From Myxococcales bacterium 68-20 (GTDB lineage Bacteria > Myxococcota_A > Polyangia > Polyangiales > Polyangiaceae), in the NCBI GenBank assembly GCA_001899635.1, contig MKVQ01000033.1, forward strand, positions 1 through 64,000: a stretch of 64,000 nt of DNA. The letters are read 5' to 3'. Made by a program: the position numbers and the translations under genes. Under the pieces are notes generated by a model. It did not search any database. It was not told where the DNA came from and saw nothing but the letters and a program-made list of their open reading frames with translations. Below are positions 1 to 9,922 of the stretch, in pieces (the first letter of the stretch is position 1; every line of letters begins with the position of its first letter).

Positions 1-28
1 CTCACCGGTTGGAGAAGCGCAGCTGGAA

Positions 29-66
29 GATGGACGTTTGTCCGCATACGCGGACGAACGTCCATC
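29..66. terminator. Strong hairpin upstream of the MATE gene
   Basis: Two 17-base arms (29-45 and 50-66) are complementary except for one T/G wobble and enclose a 4-base loop. No long T-run follows, so this could be a bidirectional terminator of a gene left of the window or a palindromic operator. It lies about 210 bases before the MATE start. Confidence 0.5.
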
Positions 67-278
67 CTCTTCACGGCGCACCATGACGTCATTGTAGCGT
101 TCACGCGCGCACGTGCACCCGCCCCGGGCACGAGCACGTGAACGGCGATGGACTTCGTGCCCAGGCCCCGCGAGTGAGCTCGTCCGAGCCGTGGTCGACG
201 AGCTTCTCAGCGGTGGACATCCGAGCGGCCACGGTCGCGGCCCGTAGAAGCGTGTTGCCGTCGCGCCGGATCCGGACG

Positions 279-1697
279 ATGACGCGCGCCGTGCCCCAGC
301 CGTCCGAGACGCCGAGCTTCTGGGCCACGGTTCGTGAGGCGGTGCGCGGGACGGAGCAGGAGCTCACCTCCGTCCCCATCAAGCGCGCGGTGCTCTTGCT
401 CGCCGTGCCGATGGTGCTCGAGATGTCGATGGAGTCGCTCTTCGCGATCGTCGACATCTTCTTCGTCTCCAGGCTCGGCTCGGACGCCGTCGCCACCGTC
501 GGGCTCACCGAGTCGATGCTCTCGCTCATCTACGCGCTCGCGATGGGCCTGTCCGCGGGCGCTACCGCCCTGGTCTCGCGCAAGGCAGGCGCGAAGGACC
601 TCGACGGCGCCGCGACAGCGGCCGGCCAGGTGATCCTCGTGGCGCTCGCATGCGCCACCGTCCTCGGTATCGTCGGCGTCGCGCTCTCCTCGCACCTCCT
701 CGGCGCGATGGGCGCCGCCCCCAGCGTCGTCGCCACCGGCTCCGGCTACACCGCGATCATGCTCGGCGGGAGCGTCACGATCTTCCTCCTCTTCGTCGTG
801 AACGCCATCTTCCGGAGCGCCGGCGACGCGGCAGTCGCGATGCGCTCGCTCTGGCTCGCCAACGGCCTCAACATCGCGCTCGCTCCGTGCTTCATCTTCG
901 GCCTCGGCCCCTTCCCGCGCATGGGGGTCGCCGGCGCCGCCGTGGCGACGACCCTGAGCCGTGGCGCCGGCGTCGGCTACCAGCTCCTCGCGCTGAGGCG
1001 CGGGCGCGGACGCCTCGTGCTCCGGCCGCACCATCTGAAGCCGAGACCGCAGATCATCCGCGAGCTCCTCAAGCTCTCCGGCGCAGCGAGCCTCCAGGTC
1101 CTCATCGAGACCGCGAGCTGGCTCGGTCTCGTGCGCATCCTCTCGGCCTACGGGAGCATCGCGCTCGCCGGCTACACGATCGCGATGCGAGTCGCGATCT
1201 TCGCCCTCCTTCCGTCGTGGGGCCTCGCCAACGCCGCCGCGACGCTCGTGGGCCAGAACCTCGGGGCGGGCGAGCCCGAGCGGGCGAAGCGCTCGGTGAC
1301 GACGATCGCGCGATACAACGTCGTCTTCCTTGGAGTGGTGGGGCTCCTCTTCGCGCTCGCCCCTCACCTCGTCGTGAGCCCCTTCACGACCGACGCGCTC
1401 GTCGAGGCCTACGGCTCGGACTGCCTCCGCATCGTCGCGCTCGGGTTCGTCGTCTTCGCCTACGGCATGGTGATGGTGCAGGCCTTCAACGGCGCCGGCG
1501 ACACGGTGACGCCCATGCTCGTCAACCTGGCGTGCTTCTGGTTCTTCAAGATCCCGATCGCGTACGTCCTCGCGAACGGCCTCGGCCTCGGTCCTCGAGG
1601 CGTCTTCATCTCGATCACGGCGGCGTACGCCGTCCAGGCCGTCGTCAGCTCGACGCTGTTCCGGCGCGGACGCTGGCAGACGAAGCAGATCGGCTGA
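279..1697 (+). CDS. MATE family efflux transporter
   Basis: This is a 12-helix inner-membrane exporter of the multidrug and toxic compound extrusion family, which moves cationic drugs or metabolites out in exchange for Na+ or H+. The protein has 472 residues, the usual length. It shows the two-fold repeat: an N-terminal bundle with the family-like segment 'VPMVLEMSMESLFAIVD' and a second bundle beginning near residue 250 ('ELLKLSGAASLQVLIE'). The frame is open upstream to a GTG at 138, but the added 47 residues are Arg/Ser-rich and unlike the family, so I chose the ATG at 279; its ribosome-binding site is weak. No regulator gene is adjacent, and the substrate cannot be read from sequence. Confidence 0.9.
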   Translation: MTRAVPQPSETPSFWATVREAVRGTEQELTSVPIKRAVLLLAVPMVLEMSMESLFAIVDIFFVSRLGSDAVATVGLTESMLSLIYALAMGLSAGATALVSRKAGAKDLDGAATAAGQVILVALACATVLGIVGVALSSHLLGAMGAAPSVVATGSGYTAIMLGGSVTIFLLFVVNAIFRSAGDAAVAMRSLWLANGLNIALAPCFIFGLGPFPRMGVAGAAVATTLSRGAGVGYQLLALRRGRGRLVLRPHHLKPRPQIIRELLKLSGAASLQVLIETASWLGLVRILSAYGSIALAGYTIAMRVAIFALLPSWGLANAAATLVGQNLGAGEPERAKRSVTTIARYNVVFLGVVGLLFALAPHLVVSPFTTDALVEAYGSDCLRIVALGFVVFAYGMVMVQAFNGAGDTVTPMLVNLACFWFFKIPIAYVLANGLGLGPRGVFISITAAYAVQAVVSSTLFRRGRWQTKQIG

Positions 1698-1715
1698 CGT
1701 CGCTTTCGAGCGACG
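1698..1715. terminator. TTCG-tetraloop stem-loop between convergent genes
   Basis: Seven-base perfect stem (cgtcgct/agcgacg) closed by a very stable TTCG loop. It starts directly after the MATE stop codon and lies 10 bases past the stop of the convergent lipoprotein gene. It could end transcription from both sides, although no T-run is present. Confidence 0.5.
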
Positions 1716-1724
1716 AGCCGCGAG

Positions 1725-2231
1725 TCACTCTGCCGGCGTCGCCTTTTCCTCGGGAGACTTCTCGATCGAGAGTGGCAGCGTCGAGCGCTCCGACATCTCG
1801 CCGGCTCCAGTGACCAGACGAATCGAGTAGCGATTGAGAGCGCCGACGCGGATCAGGCCCGGAGGGACAATGACGTTGACGGGAACGGCGACCTCCGACC
1901 TGCCGCCACCGTATCGCGGCTCGACGATGTACTCACGGTCGACTCCTTCGTCGCTCCCATCGCCCTGGAAGCGCACGTAGGCCTTCGAGACGAACTGGTC
2001 CTCGGGGAGGGTGAAGTAGACCGTGACGGTCATCGGACAAGCACCGCCGGACACCGACGGGCTGCACTGGACGGTGTCTCGGGTCTTCCCCTCGTTGATC
2101 GACGGACCGACCACTCTGGTGACCTGGGGCCGCGGGCCGGGCTCGCTCCAGCCATCGCTGTGGGTGCACGCGGGCCCCGCGAGCAGCATCGCGGCAGTGA
2201 ACGACCCCATGACGATGAATGAGCTACGCAC
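1725..2231 (-). CDS. Putative secreted lipoprotein, unknown function
   Basis: The 168-residue product has a hydrophobic N-terminal export signal ending in 'AGPAC'. A cysteine at about residue 22 makes lipidation plausible, though the Gly-Pro-Ala before it is not a classical lipobox. The mature part is mostly predicted beta strand ('MTVTVYFTLPEDQF', 'SEVAVPVNVIVPPG') and ends in an acidic/Lys tail, which suggests one Ig-like or beta-sandwich domain. I recognise no family. It converges with the MATE gene and lies downstream of nothing that suggests a job. Confidence 0.65.
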   Translation of the reverse strand: MRSSFIVMGSFTAAMLLAGPACTHSDGWSEPGPRPQVTRVVGPSINEGKTRDTVQCSPSVSGGACPMTVTVYFTLPEDQFVSKAYVRFQGDGSDEGVDREYIVEPRYGGGRSEVAVPVNVIVPPGLIRVGALNRYSIRLVTGAGEMSERSTLPLSIEKSPEEKATPAE

Positions 2232-2376
2232 GCAGATTGATTAGAGCGGGCCACATCGCGGCGCAAGCGTGAACGGCCCGCGCCAGCGGCCGCGCCCCGG
2301 CCGCGAAAGCTCGCGGGCGATCCGCTCGCCGGCACGCTACGGCGCCCCGAAATCTCGCGGTGTCGACGGCCGCCGC

Positions 2377-5300
2377 TCACTCGCGGAGGAGCGGCTCCCG
2401 GTAACGAACGAACTGGTGGATCATGCCGGAGAGATCGGTCGACGGGCTGACGAGCTTCGCACCGAACCCAGCCGGTGTGTCGTCGCCGAGGTGCTCCTGC
2501 GTCCACGAGACCTGCGCCTGACATTCCATCCGCACACCGCCGGGGAACTGGAGGGCGAGCGAGAGGTGGGCGCCGAGCGGCGGAAGCCTCGCGTAGGTCG
2601 CGACGAACACGCCACCGTGACGGAGGACGTCATCACCGTCCATGCTCCGCCAGAACGTGCTCGGGCTCGCCGCGTCGAGCGACACGTCGAACCGCGGCAG
2701 CGACGTCGAGAGCGTCGAGATGCGCTGCTCGAGCCGCTTCACCGCGCCGACGAGCTCCTCCATCCGCATGTCGAGCAAGCTGCCCGGCGGCGGAGGCGTC
2801 GTCGCGCCGGCGGTCCTCGGCAGCCCCGGCGGTCCGGGGAAGCTCGGGCTCATGGCGCGCTCGGGCGCGCGCGGGGGCAGCGTCCCGGACGGCCCGACCT
2901 GGCCTTGCTGCAGCTGCGGGGCCGGCGCCGCGTTCACGCGCTTCGCCAGCTCGGTCAGACTCGCAATCACGCTCTGGAACGCCGCCGTCTGCTCGCGGAC
3001 GACATTCACCACCGCGACGGCGGCCGCCGCACTGCCGTCGTCGAGCCGGAGCTCCACGCGCGGCGGCTTGCCGAGCGGGCGCAAGGCCTCCTGCATCCGA
3101 TCGAGGACCGGCGCGAGCGCCTCGACGTCGGTTCCCTTCGCCGCAGCCGCCGATGTCGCCGCGATCGTCGCATGCGAGATCGCCTCGCGGATGCGCTGGA
3201 GCTGCTCGTCGACGCCCGAGAGTGCGCCGGTGACGCGCGCGACGGGATCATCCCCCTTCTTTCCGGAGCGCCCGGTACGGACGAAGGCGTCCTTGATCTC
3301 CTTCCAGCGCGCCTTCTGCACGTCGGACATCCGCCCGCGGAGCTCGGCGAGCTTCAGCAGGTTCTGCTCCGCGCCCGTCGTGAGCGTCTGCGACTCGCTC
3401 GCGTAGTGGTCGTCGATGAGCTGCTCCGTCTCCTCGTCGTTCATCGCCGAGACGACCTTCTCGGCGAGCTTGTTCATGTTGCGGTAGCTGCCCTGGAGCT
3501 TGAAGGGCGGCTCGGTGCGGTAGGCGTCCTCCTGCGACGCCGACTTGATGTACTCCTGGTTCACCCCGAGGAGCAGCGACTGGATCTTCAGCATCCGCCG
3601 GAGGACACCGAGGATCTCCTCGACCTCCGCCGCGGAGTAGCCGTGCGACAGCTCCGTGAGCGGCAGATCCTCGCCCCGCGCCATGCGCACGAGCTTCTGC
3701 ACGTCGGCGGGCTCGCGCGTCGCGAGCGGCGCCAGAGCCGAGTTCGAAGTGAGCGAGTTCTCGATGTAGCTCGACGCGAAGAGATCCTCTTGCCCGCCGA
3801 GGATGTCGCCGAGGTTGTACGTGTCGGCGCGGTTCGCGAGCATGTCCGGGATCTGGAAGCGCGCGCCCGACTCCGTGTACGGGTTGCCCGCCATGACGAC
3901 GCAGAACTTCTTCCCGCGGAGGTCGTACGTGCGCGTCTGCCCCTTCCACACGCCCTCGATGCGGCGCTGGCCGTCGCAGAGCGAGATGAACTTCTGGAGA
4001 AGCTCCGAGCTCGTGTGCTGGATGTCGTCGAGATAGAGCATCACGTTGTTGCCCATCTCGAAGGCGAGGTTGATCTTCTCGACCTCCTGACGCGCGGTGC
4101 TGCTCTTCGCCTCCTTCGGATCGAGCGAGGTGACGTCGTGACCGAGCGCCGGTCCGTTCACCTTCATGAAGACGAGCCCGAGCTTGCTCGCGATGTACTC
4201 CATGAGCGTCGTCTTGCCGTAGCCGGGCGGAGAGACGAGCAGGAGCATGCCCATCAGGTCGGTGCGCTTCTTCGCGCCGACGGTGCCGATCTGCTTGGCG
4301 AGGTTCGCTCCCACGAGCGGCAGATACACCTGGTCGATGAGGCGATTCCTGACGAACGACGTGAGGACGCGCGGCGCGAACTCGCTCATGCGGAGGCGCT
4401 TGCGTTCGCGCTCGACGATGTCGGCCTTGAGCTTCCGGAACGCGCGGAAGCGCGGCGCCGCCTCCGAGATGAACGGGACGAGGCGGGAGAGCACCTCGTC
4501 GATCGCGACGCGCATCGAGCGGCTCTGGATCCGCGGATGTGCGCCGAGGAGACCATCGACCTGCGCTTCCACGGTCGCTGCGCTCGGCTCGCGGTCCAGG
4601 CCTCCCCTCCCACCGGATGACTCCGTGACCAAGAGCACCGCCGCCTCGCGGACGAACGACCGGACGTGCTCGAGCTTCTTCGTCGATACGAACGCACCGA
4701 CGTACGCGAGGGCGACCCCGAGGCGCTCGGTCGGGTGCGCCTCGAGCGTGCGGAGCTCGTCCTCGAACGCGCGCCGGCTCCCGGCCTCGTCGAGGAACGA
4801 GAGCAGACCGCGGCGAAGACTATCGGCGGCGGCGCTCACGACGAGGCGAAGCTTCTCCTCGGCGAGCTCGAGGACGAGGTAGCGCGCCGCGCTCGACACG
4901 TCGCCGCGCGAGGCGGTGAGCCCGAGCGAGGTCGCGTGCGCCGCGATCGGCGCTTCGATTTCCCGGGCGAGATCCGCCTGCGCGGAGGCCTCCCGCGTCT
5001 CGAGCCGAAGGCGCCCGAGGCTCCGGGCACGTGCGTGGAGGACCTTCCTCGTGTCCGGCCCGAGGCTCGAGAGCCACAGGAGCGCGAGCGCGCGCGCATC
5101 GGCGGCGAAGCGAAGGAGCCCCGCGCTCGCCCGGAGCGCGAGGAGCTTGTCGAGGATCAGCGCCGCGTCGGCGTCGTGGATGCCGCGCTCGTAGCCCTCG
5201 TCGAGACGGTCCTGCGCGTAGGTGCGCACGCTCTCGACGAGCGTCCCCTCGCGCGCGGCGTCGGTCAGCCGCTCGATCGTGAGGCCCGCCTTCCCTTCCT

Positions 5301-8160
5301 CGGCGTCGAGGAGCATCGAGGTCGCGAGGAACTCGCTCCGGTAGACCGCGCCCGACTCGTTGGGGAGCGTCTGCTCCCAGAGGTCCTTCGCCGCCGAGAG
5401 ATCGGCGTCGTCGATCTCCTCGAAGAAGTCGGTGCCGGTCACGTGCAGCGTCATCACGCCGTCGCGCGGAACGAGCACGAGCTCGAGCGGCTGCGTGTGG
5501 ACGCTGAAGCGGTGCTCTCCGAGCTTGATGACGTTCTCGCCACCGTCGAAGAGGTCCGCCTTGTCGCGCATCGCGCGGAGGGCGTCCTGACGGGCCGACT
5601 TGATCCGCGACGCGACCTCGTCGGCACGCACACCGTCGCCGAGGGCCTTCAGCTGCGCCTCGACGTCGGCGAGCTTGAGGACCATCGCGTCCGAGGCGAA
5701 ATACGCGTTCAGCTCGTCGGCCGTCTTGAACGTCGCCGCACGACGGGCGACGCCCGACAGGATGCGGTCCGCGGCCGTCATCAGGTTCTGGGCGCGCCGA
5801 TGCCGCTCGTCGAGGAGCTGCTGGCGCTTCGCCCCGATCGCGTCGTTGACCTCCTCACGCTTGCTCGCGAGGTCCGCGGCGAACTCGTCGAGGTCTCCGA
5901 ACTTCCCCTCGAGCTCCTCGAGACCGAGGAGGAGCTTCGACAGCTGCTCGTCGCACTTCTCTGGTGTGTCGCACAGAGCGACCGCACCGGTGACCGCCTG
6001 CCCGAAGAGCCGGAACTGCGCCGCGAACTCGGCGCGCGCCTCGCTCCCCGAGACCTCCTTCTTCTTCGCCTGCCAGACGGCGCGTGCGCGGTTCTGGTGC
6101 GAGAACGCGGCACTCACTCCCTCGAGGATCCGCGTGCGCGCAGTGGCGTCGTCGATCTGGAGCGAGCCGGTCACCTCCGCGAGGAGCGTCAGGCCCTGGT
6201 GGACGACGTCGAGCTCCTCGCCGAACGGCGCGAGCTCCGTCGCCTTCGTCGTCGCCTCGATCTTCTCGACCGCGACGTCGAGGCGATCGACGAGCGGCTT
6301 GAATGCATCGTCCTTCAGGAAGAAGGCCACGCACGCCTTGCTGACCTCGTCGAACCGCTCGACGAGCTCCGTCTCCAGGCTCGCGACTGCGTGGAGATCG
6401 ATCCCGCGAAGGTCCTTGAGGCTGATCAGCTGGCCGCGCTGGTGACGGAGCGTCGTGAGCGCGCGGAGGTAGTCCTCGACGACGTGGAGATCGTCCGGGC
6501 GAACCTTGACGAGCAGATCCTTCTGCGTCGCGCGCGCATTCTGGAGGGCCTCCTCCGCACGCCGCTCGATCGCCTCGACCTTGTCGAACTCGTCGAGGAC
6601 GAGATCGCTGGTCTTCTTCATCGCATGCAGCGTCGACGCGAGATCGCCGGTCTCGGCGTGGCCGAGCCAGTAGTGGGCGTCGAGCGAGCGCGTCACCGCG
6701 GCGGCGAGGTCCTCGTAGGTCGTGCGCGACGGGCGCTCGGCGGTCGCGAGGCGCCTCACCGACAGCGCGTCGGAGATCCCGCGCACGAGATCGGCATTGC
6801 CCACCTTCGCGAGGTAGCTGCCGTCACGCGGCTTGGCCGCGGCGTTCTCCACCGTGTTGAACGGCGTCCGCCAGATCTGGAGCGGATGGACGCGCGTCGG
6901 CTCGGTGACCGCACGGAAGACCGCCATCGTGCCGTCCGCGAAGAGGCTGTAGCCGTGGCAGCGGATCGGGGTCGCGACCTCCTTCCGGATCAGGTTGTAC
7001 GGGAGGAGCAGGTACTCGCCCTCGCTCCGCTGGTGATAGACGTAGAGGATGTCCTCCCCGTTCGGCGACTTGATGACGCGCTCGAACTCGAGGTCGTCGC
7101 TCGAGCCCTCGAAGAGCTTGTAGTCGCCGCTCTGTAGGTAATAGCCGCCCGGGAAGACGATGCCGTGGTCCTCTGGCAGCTCGTGGCAGGCCTGGCCGAT
7201 CGCGTCGATGCGGAGGACGCGCTTCGCTCGCGCGTCGAACACGAGGTAGCGATAGCGCTCCTCGCGGAACGGCTTCACGCGGAGCAGGATCAGCTGCCCG
7301 ACCTTGGCGTACGAGATGTCGCCGTCGTCGAGCGTCTGGTTCGGGTCGTCGACCGCCTCGCGATAGATGCCGCGGCCGTCCTTCGTGTTGTTCTCGATTT
7401 TGATCGTGAGGTCGCCGCCGACCGTCTCGACGAAGCACGTATCGAGGATCTTGACGTGAGGATGGGTGCCGGGGACCTGATCCTCGCGGCCCGTCTGGAC
7501 CCACTCGAAGTCGCGTTGTTTCGGCGGCTTCGCCTCCTCGTCGCCGCGCGCGTCCATGTAGGAGACGCGCCCGCCGGAGTCGATCGACCACCTCAGTACC
7601 TTCGCGTCGGTGACGGCGGCCCCAGTCTGGACGACGGCGAGGAGCCGCGTGTCGGTACGCTTCAAGCGGACGAGCCGCGCGTCCTTTGCGTACTTGAAGG
7701 TGTCGCGGAGCTCCTTCACGAACGCGGCGTCCGCGAGGAACGCTCCCGGCCCCTCGAACGGGAGCTGCCCGAGATCCCACTCCTCGGCCCCCTCCCCTTC
7801 TTGCTTCTCGAACTTGTAGAACGCGAAGACGTCGCTCGGCCCCGTCTCCGTCTTCAGGCCCATGAAGACCTGGAAGCCGAAGAGGAGATGGCCGGCGACG
7901 CTGATGACGTCGCGGGCGATGCAGTTGTGCTCCGTACGAACGCGCTCGTTCGCGATCAGCGCGAGCTCGGCGCCGCCGAAGACCTGTTTCCGCTTTCCGT
8001 TGAGCGCCTCGGCCTTCGACGCGAGCTCGGCGGCCTGCTCCAGCAGGCGCTTGCGAATGACGTCGTAGCTTCCGCCCTCGAGGGCCTGCGCAGCGCTCGC
8101 CGCGCCGGTGTCGGGCGGCGATCCATTCGATTGCTTGGGAATGTCGATCTGCGAAGTCAT
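2377..8160 (-). CDS. Giant DUF3686-type 'DNA repair ATPase' with AAA domain and C-terminal PilZ-like domain
   Basis: The product has 1927 residues. Roughly residues 20-470 match what I know of the DUF3686 'ATPase involved in DNA repair' family. Residues about 500-1250 are long charged helices, probably coiled coil. The AAA ATPase core follows: Walker A GYGKTT near residue 1311, Walker B 'LYLDD' near 1376 and a sensor-like 'VVMAGNP' shortly after. A Pro/Gly linker leads to a final 90 residues (about 1833-1925) resembling the myxobacterial PilZ-related domain (TIGR02266 type: 'GGVFVAT', 'Q.SWTQEHLG', 'RYREPLL'). The RxxxR c-di-GMP motif is not evident, so nucleotide binding is doubtful. The DNA-repair name comes from the family; no repair mechanism is visible. 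It probably forms an AAA ring acting on an unknown substrate. Confidence 0.85.
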   Translation of the reverse strand: MTSQIDIPKQSNGSPPDTGAASAAQALEGGSYDVIRKRLLEQAAELASKAEALNGKRKQVFGGAELALIANERVRTEHNCIARDVISVAGHLLFGFQVFMGLKTETGPSDVFAFYKFEKQEGEGAEEWDLGQLPFEGPGAFLADAAFVKELRDTFKYAKDARLVRLKRTDTRLLAVVQTGAAVTDAKVLRWSIDSGGRVSYMDARGDEEAKPPKQRDFEWVQTGREDQVPGTHPHVKILDTCFVETVGGDLTIKIENNTKDGRGIYREAVDDPNQTLDDGDISYAKVGQLILLRVKPFREERYRYLVFDARAKRVLRIDAIGQACHELPEDHGIVFPGGYYLQSGDYKLFEGSSDDLEFERVIKSPNGEDILYVYHQRSEGEYLLLPYNLIRKEVATPIRCHGYSLFADGTMAVFRAVTEPTRVHPLQIWRTPFNTVENAAAKPRDGSYLAKVGNADLVRGISDALSVRRLATAERPSRTTYEDLAAAVTRSLDAHYWLGHAETGDLASTLHAMKKTSDLVLDEFDKVEAIERRAEEALQNARATQKDLLVKVRPDDLHVVEDYLRALTTLRHQRGQLISLKDLRGIDLHAVASLETELVERFDEVSKACVAFFLKDDAFKPLVDRLDVAVEKIEATTKATELAPFGEELDVVHQGLTLLAEVTGSLQIDDATARTRILEGVSAAFSHQNRARAVWQAKKKEVSGSEARAEFAAQFRLFGQAVTGAVALCDTPEKCDEQLSKLLLGLEELEGKFGDLDEFAADLASKREEVNDAIGAKRQQLLDERHRRAQNLMTAADRILSGVARRAATFKTADELNAYFASDAMVLKLADVEAQLKALGDGVRADEVASRIKSARQDALRAMRDKADLFDGGENVIKLGEHRFSVHTQPLELVLVPRDGVMTLHVTGTDFFEEIDDADLSAAKDLWEQTLPNESGAVYRSEFLATSMLLDAEEGKAGLTIERLTDAAREGTLVESVRTYAQDRLDEGYERGIHDADAALILDKLLALRASAGLLRFAADARALALLWLSSLGPDTRKVLHARARSLGRLRLETREASAQADLAREIEAPIAAHATSLGLTASRGDVSSAARYLVLELAEEKLRLVVSAAADSLRRGLLSFLDEAGSRRAFEDELRTLEAHPTERLGVALAYVGAFVSTKKLEHVRSFVREAAVLLVTESSGGRGGLDREPSAATVEAQVDGLLGAHPRIQSRSMRVAIDEVLSRLVPFISEAAPRFRAFRKLKADIVERERKRLRMSEFAPRVLTSFVRNRLIDQVYLPLVGANLAKQIGTVGAKKRTDLMGMLLLVSPPGYGKTTLMEYIASKLGLVFMKVNGPALGHDVTSLDPKEAKSSTARQEVEKINLAFEMGNNVMLYLDDIQHTSSELLQKFISLCDGQRRIEGVWKGQTRTYDLRGKKFCVVMAGNPYTESGARFQIPDMLANRADTYNLGDILGGQEDLFASSYIENSLTSNSALAPLATREPADVQKLVRMARGEDLPLTELSHGYSAAEVEEILGVLRRMLKIQSLLLGVNQEYIKSASQEDAYRTEPPFKLQGSYRNMNKLAEKVVSAMNDEETEQLIDDHYASESQTLTTGAEQNLLKLAELRGRMSDVQKARWKEIKDAFVRTGRSGKKGDDPVARVTGALSGVDEQLQRIREAISHATIAATSAAAAKGTDVEALAPVLDRMQEALRPLGKPPRVELRLDDGSAAAAVAVVNVVREQTAAFQSVIASLTELAKRVNAAPAPQLQQGQVGPSGTLPPRAPERAMSPSFPGPPGLPRTAGATTPPPPGSLLDMRMEELVGAVKRLEQRISTLSTSLPRFDVSLDAASPSTFWRSMDGDDVLRHGGVFVATYARLPPLGAHLSLALQFPGGVRMECQAQVSWTQEHLGDDTPAGFGAKLVSPSTDLSGMIHQFVRYREPLLRE

Positions 8161-8232
8161 GCCGGTCCGTGCCGCGCGGTCCGCGGGCGGTCGATGGTAC
8201 CCGGATTCCAGCGCGGTCCATACGGACCTTCT

Positions 8233-8739
8233 TCAGGGCATCCCGCGGACGAGCATGACCGCGAGACCGACGACGAGGAGGGCGAGGAGGAGCGTCGAGC
8301 GCCCCATCCACGAGGCGACGCGACGGAGCCGCTCGCGCCGTTCCACGGGAGCCCCTTCGCGCGCGAGCCGCGTCGCCATCGGGCCGATGTAGAAGTCGTG
8401 GAGCGCGCTCGACACGAGGATCAGCGCGACGAAGAGCAGCTTCGCACCGAGCGTGTGCCCCCAGGGGCCGGCGAAGACCTCGCCTGTGAAGATCTGACCG
8501 AGGCTGTAGCCTCGATGCATGACGTTGAACGTCCCCGTGACGACGAGGACGAGCAGAGCGATCCACCCCACGCGCCGGAATCGAACGCCGAGCAGATGGA
8601 AGAGCTCCATCGCGCGCCCGCGCATCTCCGGCTGGCGCAGCATCGGGACGATGACGGTCACCAGGAAGAGCATTCCTCCGATCCACGTCATCGCGGCGAT
8701 GACATGGAGCCAGACGGAGAGGAGATAGAGCGAGTGCAT
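8233..8739 (-). CDS. CopD-like integral membrane protein
   Basis: The 168-residue protein has about four transmembrane helices. The first carries the 'WLHVIAAMTWIGGMLFL' pattern, in which a His and a Trp-Ile-Gly-Gly motif match the CopD/YebZ copper-resistance membrane domain. A second conserved-looking His lies in 'HTLGAKLLF' and a third in 'ALHDFYIGP', in keeping with haem or copper ligands. It sits 72 bases upstream-side of the giant ATPase on the same strand but with no overlap. Copper transport is a family-level guess; no CopC partner is nearby. Confidence 0.7.
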   Translation of the reverse strand: MHSLYLLSVWLHVIAAMTWIGGMLFLVTVIVPMLRQPEMRGRAMELFHLLGVRFRRVGWIALLVLVVTGTFNVMHRGYSLGQIFTGEVFAGPWGHTLGAKLLFVALILVSSALHDFYIGPMATRLAREGAPVERRERLRRVASWMGRSTLLLALLVVGLAVMLVRGMP

Positions 8740-8779
8740 GTCCAGCCGACGAGCACGCGGCGGGCCATGACGCCGCGCG

Positions 8780-9643
8780 CTACTTCACCGTCGCCGTGAA
8801 GTTGTCCATGAAGAACGCGCTCGCGCCCCCTTCCATGTAGCCGTCGCCGAGCTCGAGCGTCGGAGAGCCGAACCCGGTAGGGAGCGTGAAGCTGACCTCC
8901 GGCGCGGGAGCGCCGTCGATCTCGAGGAGCGCCTTGCGGGTGGCCCCGAGCTTCAACGTGAAGCGGAGATGCTGCCACTTGCCCAGCGCGATGGGGCGCT
9001 GGAACGAGGTCTCATTCCCGCCATTGCCGCCGTCGGCGAGGAACGACCACTGCTGCAGCCGATACGTCCCGTCGAGGGTCGAGAGCTGGAGCTCCACGGA
9101 GTCGGCACCGAAGGGAAAGATGACCGTCATGATGTCGAGCTCGTCGTCCGGCGTCGTCTTTTCGATCCGAACATCGGCCTCGAGGACCAGCTCGTTGGGT
9201 GCGTTCGCCGTTACCAACGCATACCGGAGGACCATCACCCCGCCGGGGGCTGCCCCGGCGGCCCTCGAGAAATAGGCGGCCTGAGGAGCCGAGACGAACG
9301 CGCTGCTCGACGCTTCGACCTTCGCCCCCCTGGCGTTGTCGATGTTCCACGATCCAAATGCCGGATCGCCGTCGAAGTCGAGACACACGCTCGGCTGCGG
9401 AGAGAGGCTCGCGCAGAACGGCGCGGGCGTCGCGTCGCCGTCCGTCGGGTCGGGGACGGCGGGGGCATCGATCGCCGCGTCCGTCGCGTCCGTCGACTGA
9501 GAGAACGCGTCCGAGACGCTCCCGTCCGGAGCGCCCTGCTCGCCACCCGAGAAGTCGCTCAACGCCATGAGCGAACAGCCCACCAGCAACGTCGCGCTGA
9601 GCATCGCCGGAAAGCCGGCTTGGATGAGTCCTGCGTTGCGCAA
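8780..9643 (-). CDS. LamG/concanavalin-like secreted lipoprotein
   Basis: The protein has 287 residues from a TTG start at 9643, which has GAGGA 7 bases upstream and gives a compact signal peptide with lipobox 'LVGC' at about residue 23. A later ATG at 9604 is possible. An Asp/Ala-rich linker is followed by about 200 residues of beta-rich sequence containing 'LVLEADVRIEK', 'WQHLRFTLKLG' and 'LEIDGAPAPEVSF', the pattern of laminin-G-like jelly-roll domains. Such lipoproteins are abundant in Polyangiales and are assumed to bind carbohydrate or surface ligands. The ligand is unknown. Confidence 0.7.
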   Translation of the reverse strand: MRNAGLIQAGFPAMLSATLLVGCSLMALSDFSGGEQGAPDGSVSDAFSQSTDATDAAIDAPAVPDPTDGDATPAPFCASLSPQPSVCLDFDGDPAFGSWNIDNARGAKVEASSSAFVSAPQAAYFSRAAGAAPGGVMVLRYALVTANAPNELVLEADVRIEKTTPDDELDIMTVIFPFGADSVELQLSTLDGTYRLQQWSFLADGGNGGNETSFQRPIALGKWQHLRFTLKLGATRKALLEIDGAPAPEVSFTLPTGFGSPTLELGDGYMEGGASAFFMDNFTATVK

Positions 9644-9867
9644 GGAATGGTCCTCGTCATCCACGCTATCATCAGCGGCGCGTCGGCGCCTATGGGAGCG
9701 CGGGCCGGGGGGGCGCACCGATGAGGTCGCCGCTGCGGACCGACGTGCGCGCTATTCGCACGCGGCCGAGAGCTGGATGACGACACGCGCAAGGCTTGCA
9801 GACGTGTCGGCAAGTCCTGCACGCGGCGCCCTCTCCCTCCACTACGATTGCGACCGCCAAATGTGAC

Positions 9868-9900
9868 GCGAGGGACGGCGGCGAACCGCGCGTCCCTCGC
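9868..9900 (-). terminator. Hairpin terminator after the DUF11 MYXO-CTERM gene
   Basis: The arms gcgagggacg-gcgg and ccgc-gcgtccctcgc pair over about 14 positions with one bulge around a CGAA loop. The hairpin begins 23 bases past the stop of the minus-strand gene ending at 9923. A short T-containing stretch follows on the minus strand. Confidence 0.6.
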
Positions 9901-9922
9901 ATTCCCCCCCGTCGTGGGCGCG

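Noticed and set aside
2269-4620. Plus-strand 783-codon open frame
   Set aside because: Lies opposite the 1927-residue ATPase; its product is Arg/Glu/Leu-rich with no domain, typical antisense shadow in GC-rich DNA.
4666-7137. Plus-strand 823-codon open frame
   Set aside because: Also antisense to the ATPase, same biased composition, no start context.
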